A DNA stretch of 64,000 nt, taken from contig CM074129.1 in NCBI GenBank assembly GCA_037178625.1, positions 2,976,001 to 3,040,000 of the forward strand. The letters are read 5' to 3'. The notes below the pieces were generated by a model. It made no database searches and had not been told where the DNA came from. It saw only the letters and a list, made by a program, of their open reading frames with translations. Position numbers and translations under genes: made by a program. The DNA is from Skeletonema tropicum. Taxonomy: Eukaryota > Bacillariophyta > Thalassiosirophyceae > Thalassiosirales > Thalassiosiraceae. Shown piece by piece: positions 10,936-22,007 of this stretch. How positions within the stretch are numbered: the first letter of the stretch is position 1; each line of letters starts with the position of its first letter.

Positions 10936-11018
10936 GCATGGCGCCAAACAGATGATTGCTTGACACTTTCACTTCACCACCGACCGCTGCTTTGCACATC
11001 TTCCAATAGATCTCCACC

Positions 11019-12006
11019 ATGCTGTCTTCAACCTTCCGCCGCGCCGCTACAGCCGCTGCGTCCCGCAGCAATGCCACCATCAACATTGCCCAACGCACAA
11101 TGGCAATGGGCCCCGCTCAAGGTGGAGAAATCAGTGATGAACTTCTAGCCAAGTTGGGCAGCCTTTCAACACAAGCACTAGTTGACGGTCTCTGGGTAAT
11201 GGGATGGCCTTCTGGTGAGTAGATCTCTATACATATCTTTCGTTCACATAATACAGATATTGCAGCGTCTCTATTTTGATCATCTTTTCCCGATAACAGC
11301 TGCACTGACCATTTCTTGCTCCCACCGCATGCATCAGCTCAAATTGATGGTGCTAGGCCATTGCATCCATCGCACAGATGCGTAGGTAGGGCAGGTCACT
11401 TTGAACTTCGTTCCTGCTCGCCCTGATATCGCCCAAGACAAGCCACCGGGTGGAGAAAGTCCAGAATACGAAGCATTCGAAAAGTGTGGACCCAATGAAG
11501 TACTTGTCATGTCATCAGTTGGCCCTTGGGAATCGATTGGAGGAGATATCAAGTTTCTTCGTTTGAAGCAGCGTAACATTGGGGGTTTGGTTTCCGATGG
11601 ATCTGTCCGTGATACCGATGAAATCATCAACTATGGATTCCCTTGCTTTTCTTACTCAACAACCGCGCGTCAGGGACCAGCTGCAATGCAGCCATGGGAA
11701 TGCAATGGTGTTATCAGCGTTAGCGGTGTGACTGTTCGACCGGGAGATGCTATTGTTGGAGATCAAGACGGAGTTGTTGTGGTGCCAGCCAAGGTTGCCG
11801 AGAAAGTGTACAGCATTGCCCATGGAAGAGAAGAAATTGAGGAAATTGTGAAGGAGGAATTGATCAAGAATCCTGGACCACCCGGCAAGTATTACCCTTT
11901 CATGAGTGGAAAGATCAAGGTAGACTCACCTTTGGGACAGTTGCTTGCTACCAAGGGAATTACCCCTGAAAACTCAAATCAGTTTGAAGGAAGTGCTGAC
12001 TGGTAG
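11019..12006 (+). CDS. RraA-fold protein (HMG/CHA aldolase-like), organelle leader, one apparent frameshift
   Basis: Exon 1 (11019..11214) has an Arg/Ala/Ser-rich, mitochondrial-type leader and then the RraA start STQALVDGLW. The 123-nt intron has GTGAGT and CATCAG borders. Exon 2 starts at 11338 with QIDGARPLHP. The frame breaks at 11394-11395 in gcaggtcac: with one G fewer the protein continues VGRAVTLNFVPARPD, as the family expects, and the total becomes 864 nt (287 residues). Later motifs are GGDIKFLRLKQ, GGLVSDGSVRDTDEI and VRPGDAIVGDQDGVVVVP, which match the metal-binding and substrate loops of the RraA/4-hydroxy-4-methyl-2-oxoglutarate aldolase family. Members are aldolases, decarboxylases or RNase E inhibitors, so the exact reaction is not known. 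The gene shares its promoter region with the divergent protease. Confidence 0.85.
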
Positions 12007-12136
12007 ATATATACAGGTGTTATAACTGCAACAGATAAATTACAATTTCAATGATGTGTGAATAAAAAACATGGCGAAACAAACAGCAACACGTTGTATA
12101 AAGAAAAAAACTAGAGTACCTTTTCAATGCGGCCAA

Positions 12137-13894
12137 TCACGAAGCGAAAGCGTCACTTTCGCATCTCATGACTGCTATTACAGACGAAGTGTCGATCAGA
12201 TTGCTCTGAGTTGATGATGCCAAATCATTCACCAGAACCATCTCATAGTATGCACCGCTAATTCCTCCAATCCCATCCACGTCTTGATATTTGCCTCCAT
12301 CATTTGCACTGCCATGTTGTTTGATCATGTTGTGCAAATGGACGTGCGCATCAACAGGTGTTGGCCAGCCCGATTCAGTGCTTGGTATGCCAAATTTTTC
12401 AATGATATCACCAACGCACGAGAGCCTCTTTTCGTCAGAAGCATGATGACTCAGCAGATGATTCCAGATATTACAAGTCAGTCGCTCTTGATCACGACGT
12501 AGTTGCGCTTTCACTCGCTCTCGCTTCGCAAGCACTAGTAACTTTGTTAGTCCTTTGTTCTTGCGTATTTGAGACAGATCCATGCCACCATTCCTTCTGC
12601 CTCCAATGTCTTTTGGAGCACGCAGTGTGGTTCTATACAATTTAACCTGTCGGCGAAACTGTCTTGAGTGCTCAGGAGCCTTGGCTACTCTACTACCTAC
12701 ATCATGACCAAATACATTGAACCCAACAATGACACGAGAGAGGTTATCATCATCGATGTGTTGAATAGGAGCAGACAAATGAGGTAAATCACCGTTGTGC
12801 ACAATCCCTCGATTGCATGCATATGGGATGGTTACCCATTTGTTGGAAGAGTCAAGATGGACTCCCCCTATTGCTGTATCTAGACTCTTCCAACCTCCCA
12901 TCGGATCTCCTGATATCATCCCTTTGTACCCATGCTCTGCATAATGGTCCAGCCCACGCAAGTTCACACAAAATTCACCTCCGACCATTCTTTTTGACGG
13001 CTTAGCATTTTCTGTAATCAGATCATTGTTGCATAGTGCACTGCACTGAATTGTCCCAGCCCAAAGAGGAGGAACAGTCACGTTGTACTCGTATCTCAAC
13101 AACTCAGCATAATCAATATGGTATTGCACCGATGCTCCTGGTCTTGACGATAATGCCCACACAGCAACACCATGTGCTTGTTTCAGGAAGTCACGTTTTG
13201 TGTAGAGCTCCTTGTTTGCTGATCGATTATCCTGAGAAGATGAGACGAAATCGCCTGATGATGATGGAATCTTCTCGACGAAGAATTTTGCAACCGCCTC
13301 GACAGCAAGAGCATGACGAATAAGATCCATACTTTCAACATGATTCTCAGCTTGATCTAGATTGTTCTTTCTTCTTGTTGAATGGTATGATTGATCTTCC
13401 TTTTTCTCATCAAACAAGGATACAAGTTTCTGTTGTTTCTGCCATTTGTGAAAGTTTATCACATTTTCTCTCCATGATGCTAGATAATCCTCGTATGTTG
13501 TTGTATCAATTTTGCAATTGTCATTTCTCATGGTCCAATTAATCCAATCCAAAGCTTCTTCAACAGTCACGTAAGTGCCCCAGGGACTCTCGCCAGATAG
13601 TTCAAGAGGCGGAGATGTAAAAGTTAAGTCCGAGTCATGGTTGTGTTTGGCAGGGGCGGTAGCTTCGTAGAGCATTTGTGCATGATGAGGATTGAGGACG
13701 TCGTTATAAACATGCACATCATTTTCTACAGAGTTCGATGCAGATGAACAATGGTCATCGTACCTCACAATTTTTGCAGAATCTGTGGTATCGGTCCCTC
13801 TTTTGACAAATGTTTCAGGGCAATGTCCGTCGTTAAATGGCTCCAAGCGACCGCCATGGCTTTCAAAGTCAGGGAAAGCGAAATCAGAGTTCAT
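12137..13894 (-). CDS. probable 2-oxoglutarate/Fe(II)-type oxygenase, family uncertain
   Basis: This single-exon protein has 585 residues. I do not recognise the family by name. A plausible double-stranded beta-helix core runs from about 240 to 395: an HxD pair (H259, D261) in YHIDYAELL, a distal histidine (H366) in NRGIVHNGDLPH, and an arginine (R387) in LSRVIVGFNVFG that could bind 2-oxoglutarate. The spacing fits 2OG-Fe(II) dioxygenases that hydroxylate or demethylate proteins or nucleic acids, but no substrate can be inferred. The N-terminal 100 residues carry a segment (VYNDVLNPHHAQMLYEATA) that also recalls prolyl-hydroxylase-like starts. No signal peptide is seen. The C-terminal third (400-585) is basic and then unremarkable. 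It is divergent from the HEPN-like gene. Confidence 0.6.
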   Translation of the reverse strand: MNSDFAFPDFESHGGRLEPFNDGHCPETFVKRGTDTTDSAKIVRYDDHCSSASNSVENDVHVYNDVLNPHHAQMLYEATAPAKHNHDSDLTFTSPPLELSGESPWGTYVTVEEALDWINWTMRNDNCKIDTTTYEDYLASWRENVINFHKWQKQQKLVSLFDEKKEDQSYHSTRRKNNLDQAENHVESMDLIRHALAVEAVAKFFVEKIPSSSGDFVSSSQDNRSANKELYTKRDFLKQAHGVAVWALSSRPGASVQYHIDYAELLRYEYNVTVPPLWAGTIQCSALCNNDLITENAKPSKRMVGGEFCVNLRGLDHYAEHGYKGMISGDPMGGWKSLDTAIGGVHLDSSNKWVTIPYACNRGIVHNGDLPHLSAPIQHIDDDNLSRVIVGFNVFGHDVGSRVAKAPEHSRQFRRQVKLYRTTLRAPKDIGGRRNGGMDLSQIRKNKGLTKLLVLAKRERVKAQLRRDQERLTCNIWNHLLSHHASDEKRLSCVGDIIEKFGIPSTESGWPTPVDAHVHLHNMIKQHGSANDGGKYQDVDGIGGISGAYYEMVLVNDLASSTQSNLIDTSSVIAVMRCESDAFAS

Positions 13895-14312
13895 GTTTGA
13901 TAGCTATGTTCAGCTGTTTGTTTCTTCGTTATTATTTCACGTTTCACGTCGTCAAACCTGCCATTTACATCATCATAATGTTCCACCTACTGACCAGCAA
14001 CCGGCATCTCAGTTCCCCGTATGATAATAGCAATCTACCACTCTTGCAGAGCAATTATTGATTGTGGCTTGCGCACTAACATAAAAAATAGCCAGCCAAT
14101 GCCATAAATAAAGCGCCTTTTCTGATATAATTCCTACGTGGATTGCTACGTACAACGTAAAATCATTTTTCTTTTGCTTGTCCATCTCAACCATGATGGC
14201 ATCTGTGGCAAGTTCAAGTGGATTCGGCTGCCTATGCTAAAAGTATTCATGCTTCATATTAAGTTTTATCATCAGCACCACAAGTACGCGTTGTAGTCAG
14301 GCACCTGTCACA
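13895..14312. promoter_or_regulatory. divergent promoter region, oxygenase-like / HEPN-like genes
   Basis: These 418 bp separate two genes transcribed away from each other and must hold both promoters. I see no clear TATA box or other named element and no supported ORF. Confidence 0.35.
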
Positions 14313-14669
14313 ATGGGAGCTACCTTTTCAACGACCACTTCCTACAACCAATACAAGAATGATTTTGAACTCGTAATTAGGGCAACCAAAGATTTGGAGC
14401 ACTTACTAGAGACCGGCTTTGGAGCCCCAAGTGGCAAGACGGTTGGTCTGCACGACAAAATCACAGCGGCTCAAGAATCGCATGGTTTCAGCTCGGATAC
14501 GGTTAAGAAACTTCGTTACTTGGTTACAATACGGAACAAGCTTGTTCATGAACAAAACTTTAACAAACTTCCTGATAGAGCCGGATTTGCAAAGTCGTAT
14601 GATTCTGTTGAGAAAGAATTGAAAGCGAAATTAAGTGGTTCATCAAGTAGTGGGTGTGTCATCTGTTAA
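14313..14669 (+). CDS. small HEPN-like protein with N-myristoylation and CaaX signals
   Basis: This is a 118-residue, single-exon protein. Residues 15-107 are helical and resemble bacterial HEPN/DUF4145-type proteins: LHDKI, then VKKLRYLVTIRNKLVHE and LPDRAGF. RNKLVH (residues 74-79) matches the RNxxxH signature of HEPN RNases. The N-terminus MGATFS fits a myristoylation signal (Gly2, Ser6), and the protein ends in CVIC, a CaaX prenylation box after a flexible Gly/Ser linker. The protein is therefore predicted to be anchored to a membrane at both ends. No toxin-antitoxin partner lies next to it. The HEPN assignment rests on the motif and helical pattern; a non-catalytic role is possible. Confidence 0.65.
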   Translation: MGATFSTTTSYNQYKNDFELVIRATKDLEHLLETGFGAPSGKTVGLHDKITAAQESHGFSSDTVKKLRYLVTIRNKLVHEQNFNKLPDRAGFAKSYDSVEKELKAKLSGSSSSGCVIC

Positions 14670-15208
14670 CTGCATCATGATAACTGCTGTTTTGGTATTA
14701 AGATTATTGATCTACACGCAATGATCTTGAAAGTTCTCTGCTACCATGCTACGATTGGCTTCTCTGGATGACGATAGCTTTAACTATTCACGATTTATAT
14801 TGTTACAATTATAGTACAGCTCGGCTCAACCTATCAATAGATGTCAACAATAGGTGCCGAGACAGCTACGATGCTGACGATACCATGCAGCGTGCCAATG
14901 GTACAAATGGCAAACAACAAACAATTTGGCCGAAGCACTATGGAGCAACTTTGTTCCATCTTTCCTCAAGAGCAACTTTGTTTCCTCTTTCCTTACTCCC
15001 AACGAATTCATCTACTATGACGACAACTGTTGCATCTGCTCACATTCGTCTGTGTGCCAAAGTAGAGGCTGTGATTGATATGAGAGGTTTTTAGCAACAG
15101 CTACGATACAAAAATCTAGCGCTTTAGATAGTGTAAAGCTTGTTAAACTATTAGCCTTAAGAGACGCTTCCACATAACACATATCGTACACATCAAATAA
15201 ACAGAGAC
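14670..15208. other. intergenic between convergent genes
   Basis: No gene is supported; the open frame at 14768-15094 is low-complexity. A short imperfect direct repeat of the word agcaactttgtt occurs near 14944 and 14970. Both neighbours end here, so this is 3' flank of both. Confidence 0.4.
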
Positions 15209-17156
15209 TTAGCTCTCGTTTGCTACTTGCGGATCGCTGCCATTGTCATCAGCCTCGAGCGCGCCAACATCCCTAATTAAGCCCGAAACGTTAATTTGCT
15301 GAGGAGGCTGCGATGATCCAACATTTTGGTCATAAGGACCTGGGCCACCTGTCATTTGTGGTTGGCTGTAATAATTATGTGCAGGGGGCTGGGCAAGAGG
15401 GTGTGACATCAGTGGCGGCATATTAGCTTCAGGGTTGGCTAGTCCCGTCTGTGGAGGTCTATGCGACACACGCTTGTGCTGGACTTTAAGCCTCTTGTTC
15501 CCGATTTGAAACCCATTCATTTGCTCAATGGCGAGCTCAGCGCTCATCACTGAATCGTATGAAACGAATCCAAAGCCTTTGGATTCACCGGTATATCTAT
15601 CAACATAAACTTTGGCGCTAATAACATTTCCGAAGGGGTTGAACGCCGTCGCAAGATCAGCATCCGTAAGGTCGATTGGAAGGTGGTAGATAAAAAGGTT
15701 TGCACCTGCAGGGCCTTCCCGGGGCCTTCGAGGCATTGGAGGGGGGCCTCTAGCATCTCTTCCGAAGCTAGGAGAACGTTGGCGTTGCTGACCAGGTCCA
15801 TAGGGTGAGGGAGGCCCGTGTCCGTAAGACACATAACCTTGGTGGTATGGGTGTGGCATAGGCTGATGGTAAGGTGGCACTGGTGACTCGTGGCCATGCT
15901 GATAGGCTCCAGGAGGCATGCCCATAAGAGGAGGTGGTTGCATTCCAGGAGTCATGATGGCAGCTGGGGGAGTGCTATCAGTTTGTGAATACTCTTCGGG
16001 GGAAACTGCTTGAGGATAGACAGGAGACATAGATCCAGGAGGATGAGACATGTAGTACCCACCTCCCATCATTCCCCGTTGATTCATATACATGTCATTG
16101 TGACTTGGATGAACAGGTGCCCTAGTTGGTGTGCCACCCCCACGCTGTTGCCATTGTTGCTGCTTGTTCGGGTCAGCAAACTTAACCTTCAAGGGCTTCT
16201 CGACTCCCTCCATACGAATCTCCCCATCGAGAGAATCAATTGCAGCTTGGGCCATGTCCCTATCGGCAAATTTGACAAATGCACAGCCGTTCTTGGTTTC
16301 TGATTTCTTCCTGATAACGAAAACGCTTGAAATCTCCCCATAAGGAGCAAATAATTCGCGGACAAATTGTTCATCTACATCTCTGGGAAGCTGCCCAACG
16401 AATAGTTTTGATACGTCTTCAAAATATGGCACATAAAACAATAAGGATGAGGTTGCTGTAAAAAAGACAAACCTTCATCATCTACAATCAAAGTAAGAAC
16501 TTACCATCAGTCCTTGATTCATCATCAATCTCACCTTGCGCCGGCCTGACTTGAGCCGGCCAAGATGCACCTTCAAAGGTAAACTTTCCATGCAACTCTT
16601 CAACAACCTTCATGGCATCCGCTCCACTTTCATAAGTCACAAAGGCACATCCCCTATGGCTGCCGGACCGCCTGTCCCGTATGATGGTAAGATCAAGAAT
16701 GCGCCCATGGGGTTCAAAGACGAACGCAAGGTCTTCCTCAGCCATAGTTTTGGGAACTTGGCCCACAAAGAGCTTCATTGGTCGCTCTAGCCTCTCTTGG
16801 TCAATGATGACCTGAGAGCCCTTAGAAGAACGTGTCTTGTCATCGATGCTATCTTGCTGATGGTTACTGTCGTCATTAATATTCTGGAACCCGTGCGTAG
16901 GTGGAGCCGCGGCGAATTGGGGAGGCTGAGTTCCATAGGGGTCTCCGCCCGCGGCTTGTGGCGCTTGATGGGGAGGAGGAGGATAGGGAGAATATTCGGC
17001 GTATTGATCACCGCCGGTGGTAGGTTGTCCTTGGGACTGCTGTTCTTGTTGGTACCCCCCTCCTACAAGAGGGCTTTGCGCATGAATATCATATTCTGCG
17101 CTTTCTCCTACTGCCGTAAAATCACGGCCTCCCATCATTGGAATCACTTCCGCCAT
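15209..17156 (-). CDS. CELF/Bruno-like RNA-binding protein with three RRMs
   Basis: Two exons, complement(16505..17156) and complement(15209..16416), are joined across an 88-nt intron (GTAAG...GAAG) in phase 1, giving 619 residues. The N-terminus is Gln/Pro/Gly-rich. RRM1 has RNP2 KLFVGQVP and RNP1 [11 protein letters not shown]2 begins right after the splice (KLFVGQLP, then NGCAFVKF). A long Pro/Met/Gly/Tyr-rich linker leads to RRM3 (LFIYHLP, then KGFGFVSY). Two close RRMs, a long disordered linker and a C-terminal RRM with FIYHLP are the layout of CELF/CUGBP proteins, which regulate splicing, translation and mRNA decay through GU-rich elements. The target RNAs are unknown. Confidence 0.88.
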
Positions 17157-18002
17157 TTAAGCTCTTCTGGAGAGGGCGGAATCACTAGCAGTAATTATAT
17201 AATTCTCTTTGAGAACAATGCTTCCGACTTCTTATTGGCTTATAATTCTCACACCTAACTTGTGTGCAGAAATTATTCGGCAAATAAAATTCGATTGGGG
17301 AACCTCAGGGCAGTCCGCCGATCAAATATTGTTGCCGGGTGTTTAATTACCACACTCTACTGCCTATGATGTAAATAGCAGCGTGTATGGTGCAGCGCCA
17401 ATTGTTCTTGAGTGCTGCCAATTAAACAATGGTGATATTCATTGTTTTTCACACCAATGACGCTTTCAACATTCACATGCCGGCAGGGCTTCCCAACACA
17501 CTTTTCTGGCACATACTGCGACGAAGACAGCTTTGCTCTAAAATAAACGGAGAACAAGATTCGTTAGAGCAACGTCGGAATTAATACCCAAAAGTGTTTG
17601 GCGATTGAACGTGAGAAATTTGGGTACAACATAGCCATTGTTTTTCCTAGATGATGCAGTGCAGATCCCAGTCGTATCAAATAGAATTCTAATTTAGCGA
17701 CCTTCTGGGATCTGCCTTTCATTTTTTCTGCCGCCATCAAGTTTGGAATTCTTGTGAACGAGATAGCAGTCGATTCTCACAAGTTCTTCGTTCTGATTGA
17801 TTTCAAAACAGCCTGTTTTTTGTGCTTACTTGTTGTGTTACGAAGTCAATTCTATTGTATTGAAACATTAGATATTAGTTCTCTATTTGTAGCTGTCTTG
17901 TCTTCGTCTCCTCGAGTCGTAAAATATATTCAAAAGTACATATAAAGGGAGTAGATCAGGAATTACTGATTCTCATCGTCACCAATTATGAATGTAATAA
18001 AA
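17157..18002. other. intergenic, no gene seen
   Basis: About 850 bp hold the promoter of the RRM gene at the left and the 3' flank of the AP2 gene at the right. The open frames are short and unconvincing. A small inverted repeat (gcagatcccag near 17662, ctgggatctgc near 17706) could form a hairpin. Confidence 0.4.
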
Positions 18003-20873
18003 TCAGCTCTTCCCCACTCCAGCAAAAGCAGCTTTGCGTGCTAAGTTGATGTTGGCATCAATATCAGAAGGTTTTGGATCTTCTCCCTTATCCGTCTTGA
18101 GCACTTCCCTGGAGATCTCATACGCCAAGCAAGCCTTCTCGCGTGAATCAAACACGCCAATGTATCGTGATTTCCCAGCGTAATAAAGTTGTGCTTGCTG
18201 CAAGGCAAAAAAACAGAGTAGTAATGAATTTAATGAGATATTTGGGAGCATAAACATGAACTTCAATACAAAACATACAAAATTACTTACCCATTTCCCA
18301 GATGGACGCATAGTCACACCACGCGGCAATGCTCCCTTGTCTTCGGGGCTCTTCTTCTGCTTTGCACCAGACCTCTTTACGGCACCTATCGCTGCTTCAA
18401 TCTTTTCATTATCCTGTGCATTCAGTTCTTGCGGCACTTTAGCTTTCTTTGGAGAAGCTCTTCTTACCCTCTTACCAGAACTCTCAGACGTGGTTGATAA
18501 TTTGGATCCTCGTCGCTTCCCCCTGCCTCTTGTAACTGTCTTGCCTTCGGCATCATCCGGCGAGGCAGATTGCGGTCGCTGTTGGTCTGCGTAGGAATAC
18601 TGCGGAGGTTGGCCAGGATACACCCATCCTTGATGATGGTGAGCAGGGTGATGATAATATTGCTGAGGAGCGCCCCCATGATAATGCATAACCTGAGGTT
18701 GGTGACTTCCATGTTGATACGTAGGAAGTTCTTGGTATTGCTGTTGTTGTTGTTGCTGCTGCTGCTGTTGCATCGGTGCTTGCTTCTGCTGCTTTGCGGC
18801 AGGTGTCTCAACATTCTTGTTCTTATTCTTTGGTGGCCTGCCCCTCTTCCTTCCAGTTCCAGACCCTTTGGATGTACCCCTTCCATTAGTGGTAGATCGA
18901 ATGGAAAGCTGCGGAGTTCCCTTCTCAGCAGCTGCTGCCGAAGTTCCACTAATGATTGGAAGCTGCAACGACGACGGTGGTTCGGCAGCCGGACCCTCTC
19001 CATTCGTAGATTGCCTCCTCAAATGAGTACTCAGCACCGGTGACATAAATGAAACCGGTCGAGTCCCTCCCGGAGTAGTTGTTTCTGCAAGTTGGAGCAA
19101 TGCATTGAGATCGGCATCAATATTGATATTATTTTCAGCCGTGTGAATATCTGACCTCCGAATCGTTGACATGGGCGATGCAAAGATCTCACTGTAGTTA
19201 ATACTCATGGGAGTTTCGGGAACAGAAAAACTTTTCGACTTGCCCTTCTTCGAATTGAGCGGAGAGATGCAGATCATGCCCTGCTGCGCATCTGGAACTT
19301 TGGGTGTGTTCACCCCCAAATCCCCGTTGGCCTTGAGCACTTCCGCATCTGGAATGTTTCCCCCCGGAGTTTTGCCAGTTCCAAGGAAGCCATACATCCC
19401 TCGGGGAGTGTTGTGAGCTGAAAAAGTCGTTAAACCACCATTTGGAGAGAAGAGACCGTGTCCACCGGGAGTATCCAACCATGCAAATGAGTTTGCTGGG
19501 TCATATTGGAGCTCTTGTTGCTTGAAGCCCTTGCCAAAATCACTTGCAAAATTAGTCGGTGTCATACCAGGTGTCATGCCAGTAGTCTTTGCATTTGAAA
19601 TGACTCCGGATTGAGTCCTGGGAGTACGGGGAGCCAAGAACATTCCAGGGGAGAGCAAATTGTTCTGCTTTATAGGAGTATAATTGTAGTAAATGTCAGA
19701 AATAAAGAACAGGGGTGAGAGAAAAAGCGCAGAAAAAATAACTCTACTTGATTTCCAAACCAAAAAAAGAAGAAACTTACATCTGCACTGTTGGATGATG
19801 CTGCAATTGCAGATGATGGAGGAGGGGGTGGTGTCTTCCCCCTAGTTTTTAAATCCGCCTTCTTCACCCTAGATGATTTGGACCTCAAAGGACTAATTTT
19901 TGCAGCCAAAAACGTGGGAGGGGGGAGTTGTTGATGCTCCACCTTGAATCGATTGGTTTGTTGTTGCTGTTTCTGCTGTCTGCTGCTGCGGTGCATTCTG
20001 AATTACAGTAGTATTTGATGGAGTATTTGGTGCTGCTGCTGCAGCGGTAGGAGGAGCAGATGCAATTGATGACGATGCTGATGAAGACTCCTTCTTTGAT
20101 GGTAATTCTTCAAACGATTCTCGTCCACTCTGCCCCCTTCGATGCATATTCAATTTCATCACCGGCATCTCTCCATCGCCTTGTTCTCTGCTTTTGTTGT
20201 CACCATGTGAAATGCGAGGTCCCAACTTGATAGAAGGGGTAATTTGAGTAAAAGCCGCGGACGATGGTGCCTTGCTGCTATGATTGTTTGTCATCACTCC
20301 TTGATGATTGTGCAGTGGCTGTGCCTGCTGCTGCTGCTGGTGGTGATGGTTGTTCGTCCAAGATCGAGAATTCATCTTGACATGTTCCGCGGCCGATACG
20401 GCTCCTGTTCCCCCCAGTGAAAGATCTGTAGCAGAGGAGGAGGCGGAATGCTCATTGCCTCCTGGCGCTGCTGTCCCCCATTGTTGGCCGTGGTGGTGGT
20501 GCGCACCCTCCACCCTGGCAGTGATTGAAGTTTGCGCAGAAGAGGCGGCGGTCACGGGATTTTCCTCCGCAACCATGACGCTATCGGGAGTTTCCGCCGG
20601 CCCCACCGTGCTGGGAGTTACGGCATTATCGCCGGACGACTTCTCCGCTGCAATGGAGGAGGATTCGGGCAGCGATACATTTTTGACGCGGAAGCGCTTG
20701 GGCGTGGTGAGGCTTTGGTCGGGAGATGGGGAAGATGTGGGATGACTCTGCGGCTTCACCGGTGGGCGTGACGCTTCGCCGGCAGCCCCTTCTGTGGTGG
20801 AGGGAGAAGATGCGGCGTGGTGGACGGAGGAGGCTGCGGGGAGGACCATTGTCTCGGCGCTAGGTGCCATCAT
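18003..20873 (-). CDS. AP2/ERF-like transcription factor with polyglutamine tracts
   Basis: The exons are complement(19781..20873), (18291..19664) and (18003..18197), with phase-0 introns of 116 and 93 nt that have clear GTAAGT and CAG borders. The DNA-binding domain spans the last junction: RGVTMRPSGKW in exon 2 and QAQLYYAGKSRYIGVFDS in exon 3, the diatom form of the AP2 fold. The N-terminal 600 residues are disordered, with Asn and Gln runs and many TP/SP sites; a polyQ run lies near 18745-18772. Exon 1 changes frame in a run of six C (plus-strand G) at 19920-19925. With five C the protein reads ASTTPPPTFLAAKISPLRSK and the total is 886 residues, so I treat it as one gene. The ATG-ATG start at 20873 was chosen because the longer frame begins with GTG. 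Confidence 0.82.
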
Positions 20874-22007
20874 GTTGTTGTTATTATTATTATTGCAGTG
20901 GGGCCGTTGTTGTCTGTGTGGTTGTTTCCACAACAGCACGTTCTCCTGGGGTAGCAGCAGGTGGCTTCGCGCAAAGTGCAGTCAAAATGAATGAGAAGGC
21001 TCGTCGATCGTGGCGGGAGCTTTCCGATCAGGGACGATTGAAAGAACAATGTGTGGCCAGTCAATTGATGCTGCAACCCCACCTAATAGATTGATGGTAA
21101 CGATGGCTGTTGATGTCCAAGAAGACGACAAGCGAGCCACGTGACCGTAGTTGATTGCTGCGATGATTCTCAACGGTAGCTGGATGGTGGGTGCCAATGA
21201 AAAGCTATCGTAGCCACCTTGCCTCTCACTCTTTTGTCGTGGGGCGATTTTTTTGACTGAGGCACGCGGGAAGTGAAAGTCAGCCAATTTGGCGGGCACT
21301 TTCGCGCAATTCGCTGAAAGATAATATTGACCGTTTGGTTCGTCAAACATGCGATACGTACTAATTCCCATGTGCATTCAACCGGCGCTTTCTGAAGTCC
21401 CGGTTCTCGAAAACTGTTCTAACTGAAACACATGACTATCTCGACTTTTCGACTTTATATGCGGCAAAACCTATACTGCCCACGCGTACAATGTAACACA
21501 CACGAGCTATTTATGTTGGAGCTCCTCAGATTTCCGGAATAAGCCTACGCTCGACTCAGTCGAAGCTTGGATACTTTCTACTTACACTTATTTCCTTCCA
21601 CAAAATCCTTTTGCTTCTGCCCAATGAAGATTTGTACCAAGGGTATATAAATACCTACGCATTTAAGACCGGCGCAAACAAAATGTGCTAGGGTAAAATT
21701 TGTTCTGCAGGCTTGGCGCTAGATATTTAAATTACCCTAGCTCATTTTATTTGCGCCTGTCTTAATTTGTATCCGCATAGGCCCTAGTTTTGAGAAATCA
21801 AGATGCTACAGACTTAGCAAGAGAAGCAGGAGCGAGTGATGATGGAATAACAGTACTTATGAGCAACTGAGTCAAATAACATATAATGATAAGATACGAA
21901 GTACATATGCAACAGAGTACATCATTTATTAATGCTTAAGCCTGCAATAAAAAGTGAACTACGTGCAACTCACTACCACTTCAACTTCACAAAAACAAGA
22001 CCATTCA
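20874..22007. other. intergenic, promoter of the AP2 gene plus a foldback element
   Basis: No gene is supported. The minus-strand frame at 20982-21377 has no recognisable domain. The right part is AT-rich and holds the inverted repeat at 21663-21765. Confidence 0.4.
21663..21765. mobile_element. 103-bp foldback MITE flanked by TTAA
   Basis: Two arms of about 35 bp are inverted copies (left TTAAGACCGGCGCAAACAAA; right arm ends TTTGCGCCTGTCTTAA) and share the inner word ctagggtaa. They are separated by about 35 bp. TTAA stands at both ends, the target site used by piggyBac-type elements, so this may be a tiny non-autonomous relative. No coding capacity is present. Confidence 0.65.

Noticed and set aside
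14313..14669. Toxin-antitoxin module for the HEPN-like gene
   Set aside because: No MNT-type nucleotidyltransferase or other partner lies nearby, and the gene has its own eukaryotic sorting signals.
20982..21377. 131-codon minus-strand frame upstream of the AP2 gene
   Set aside because: Composition is unlike the neighbouring genes, and no domain or signal peptide is seen; it lies in the promoter region.
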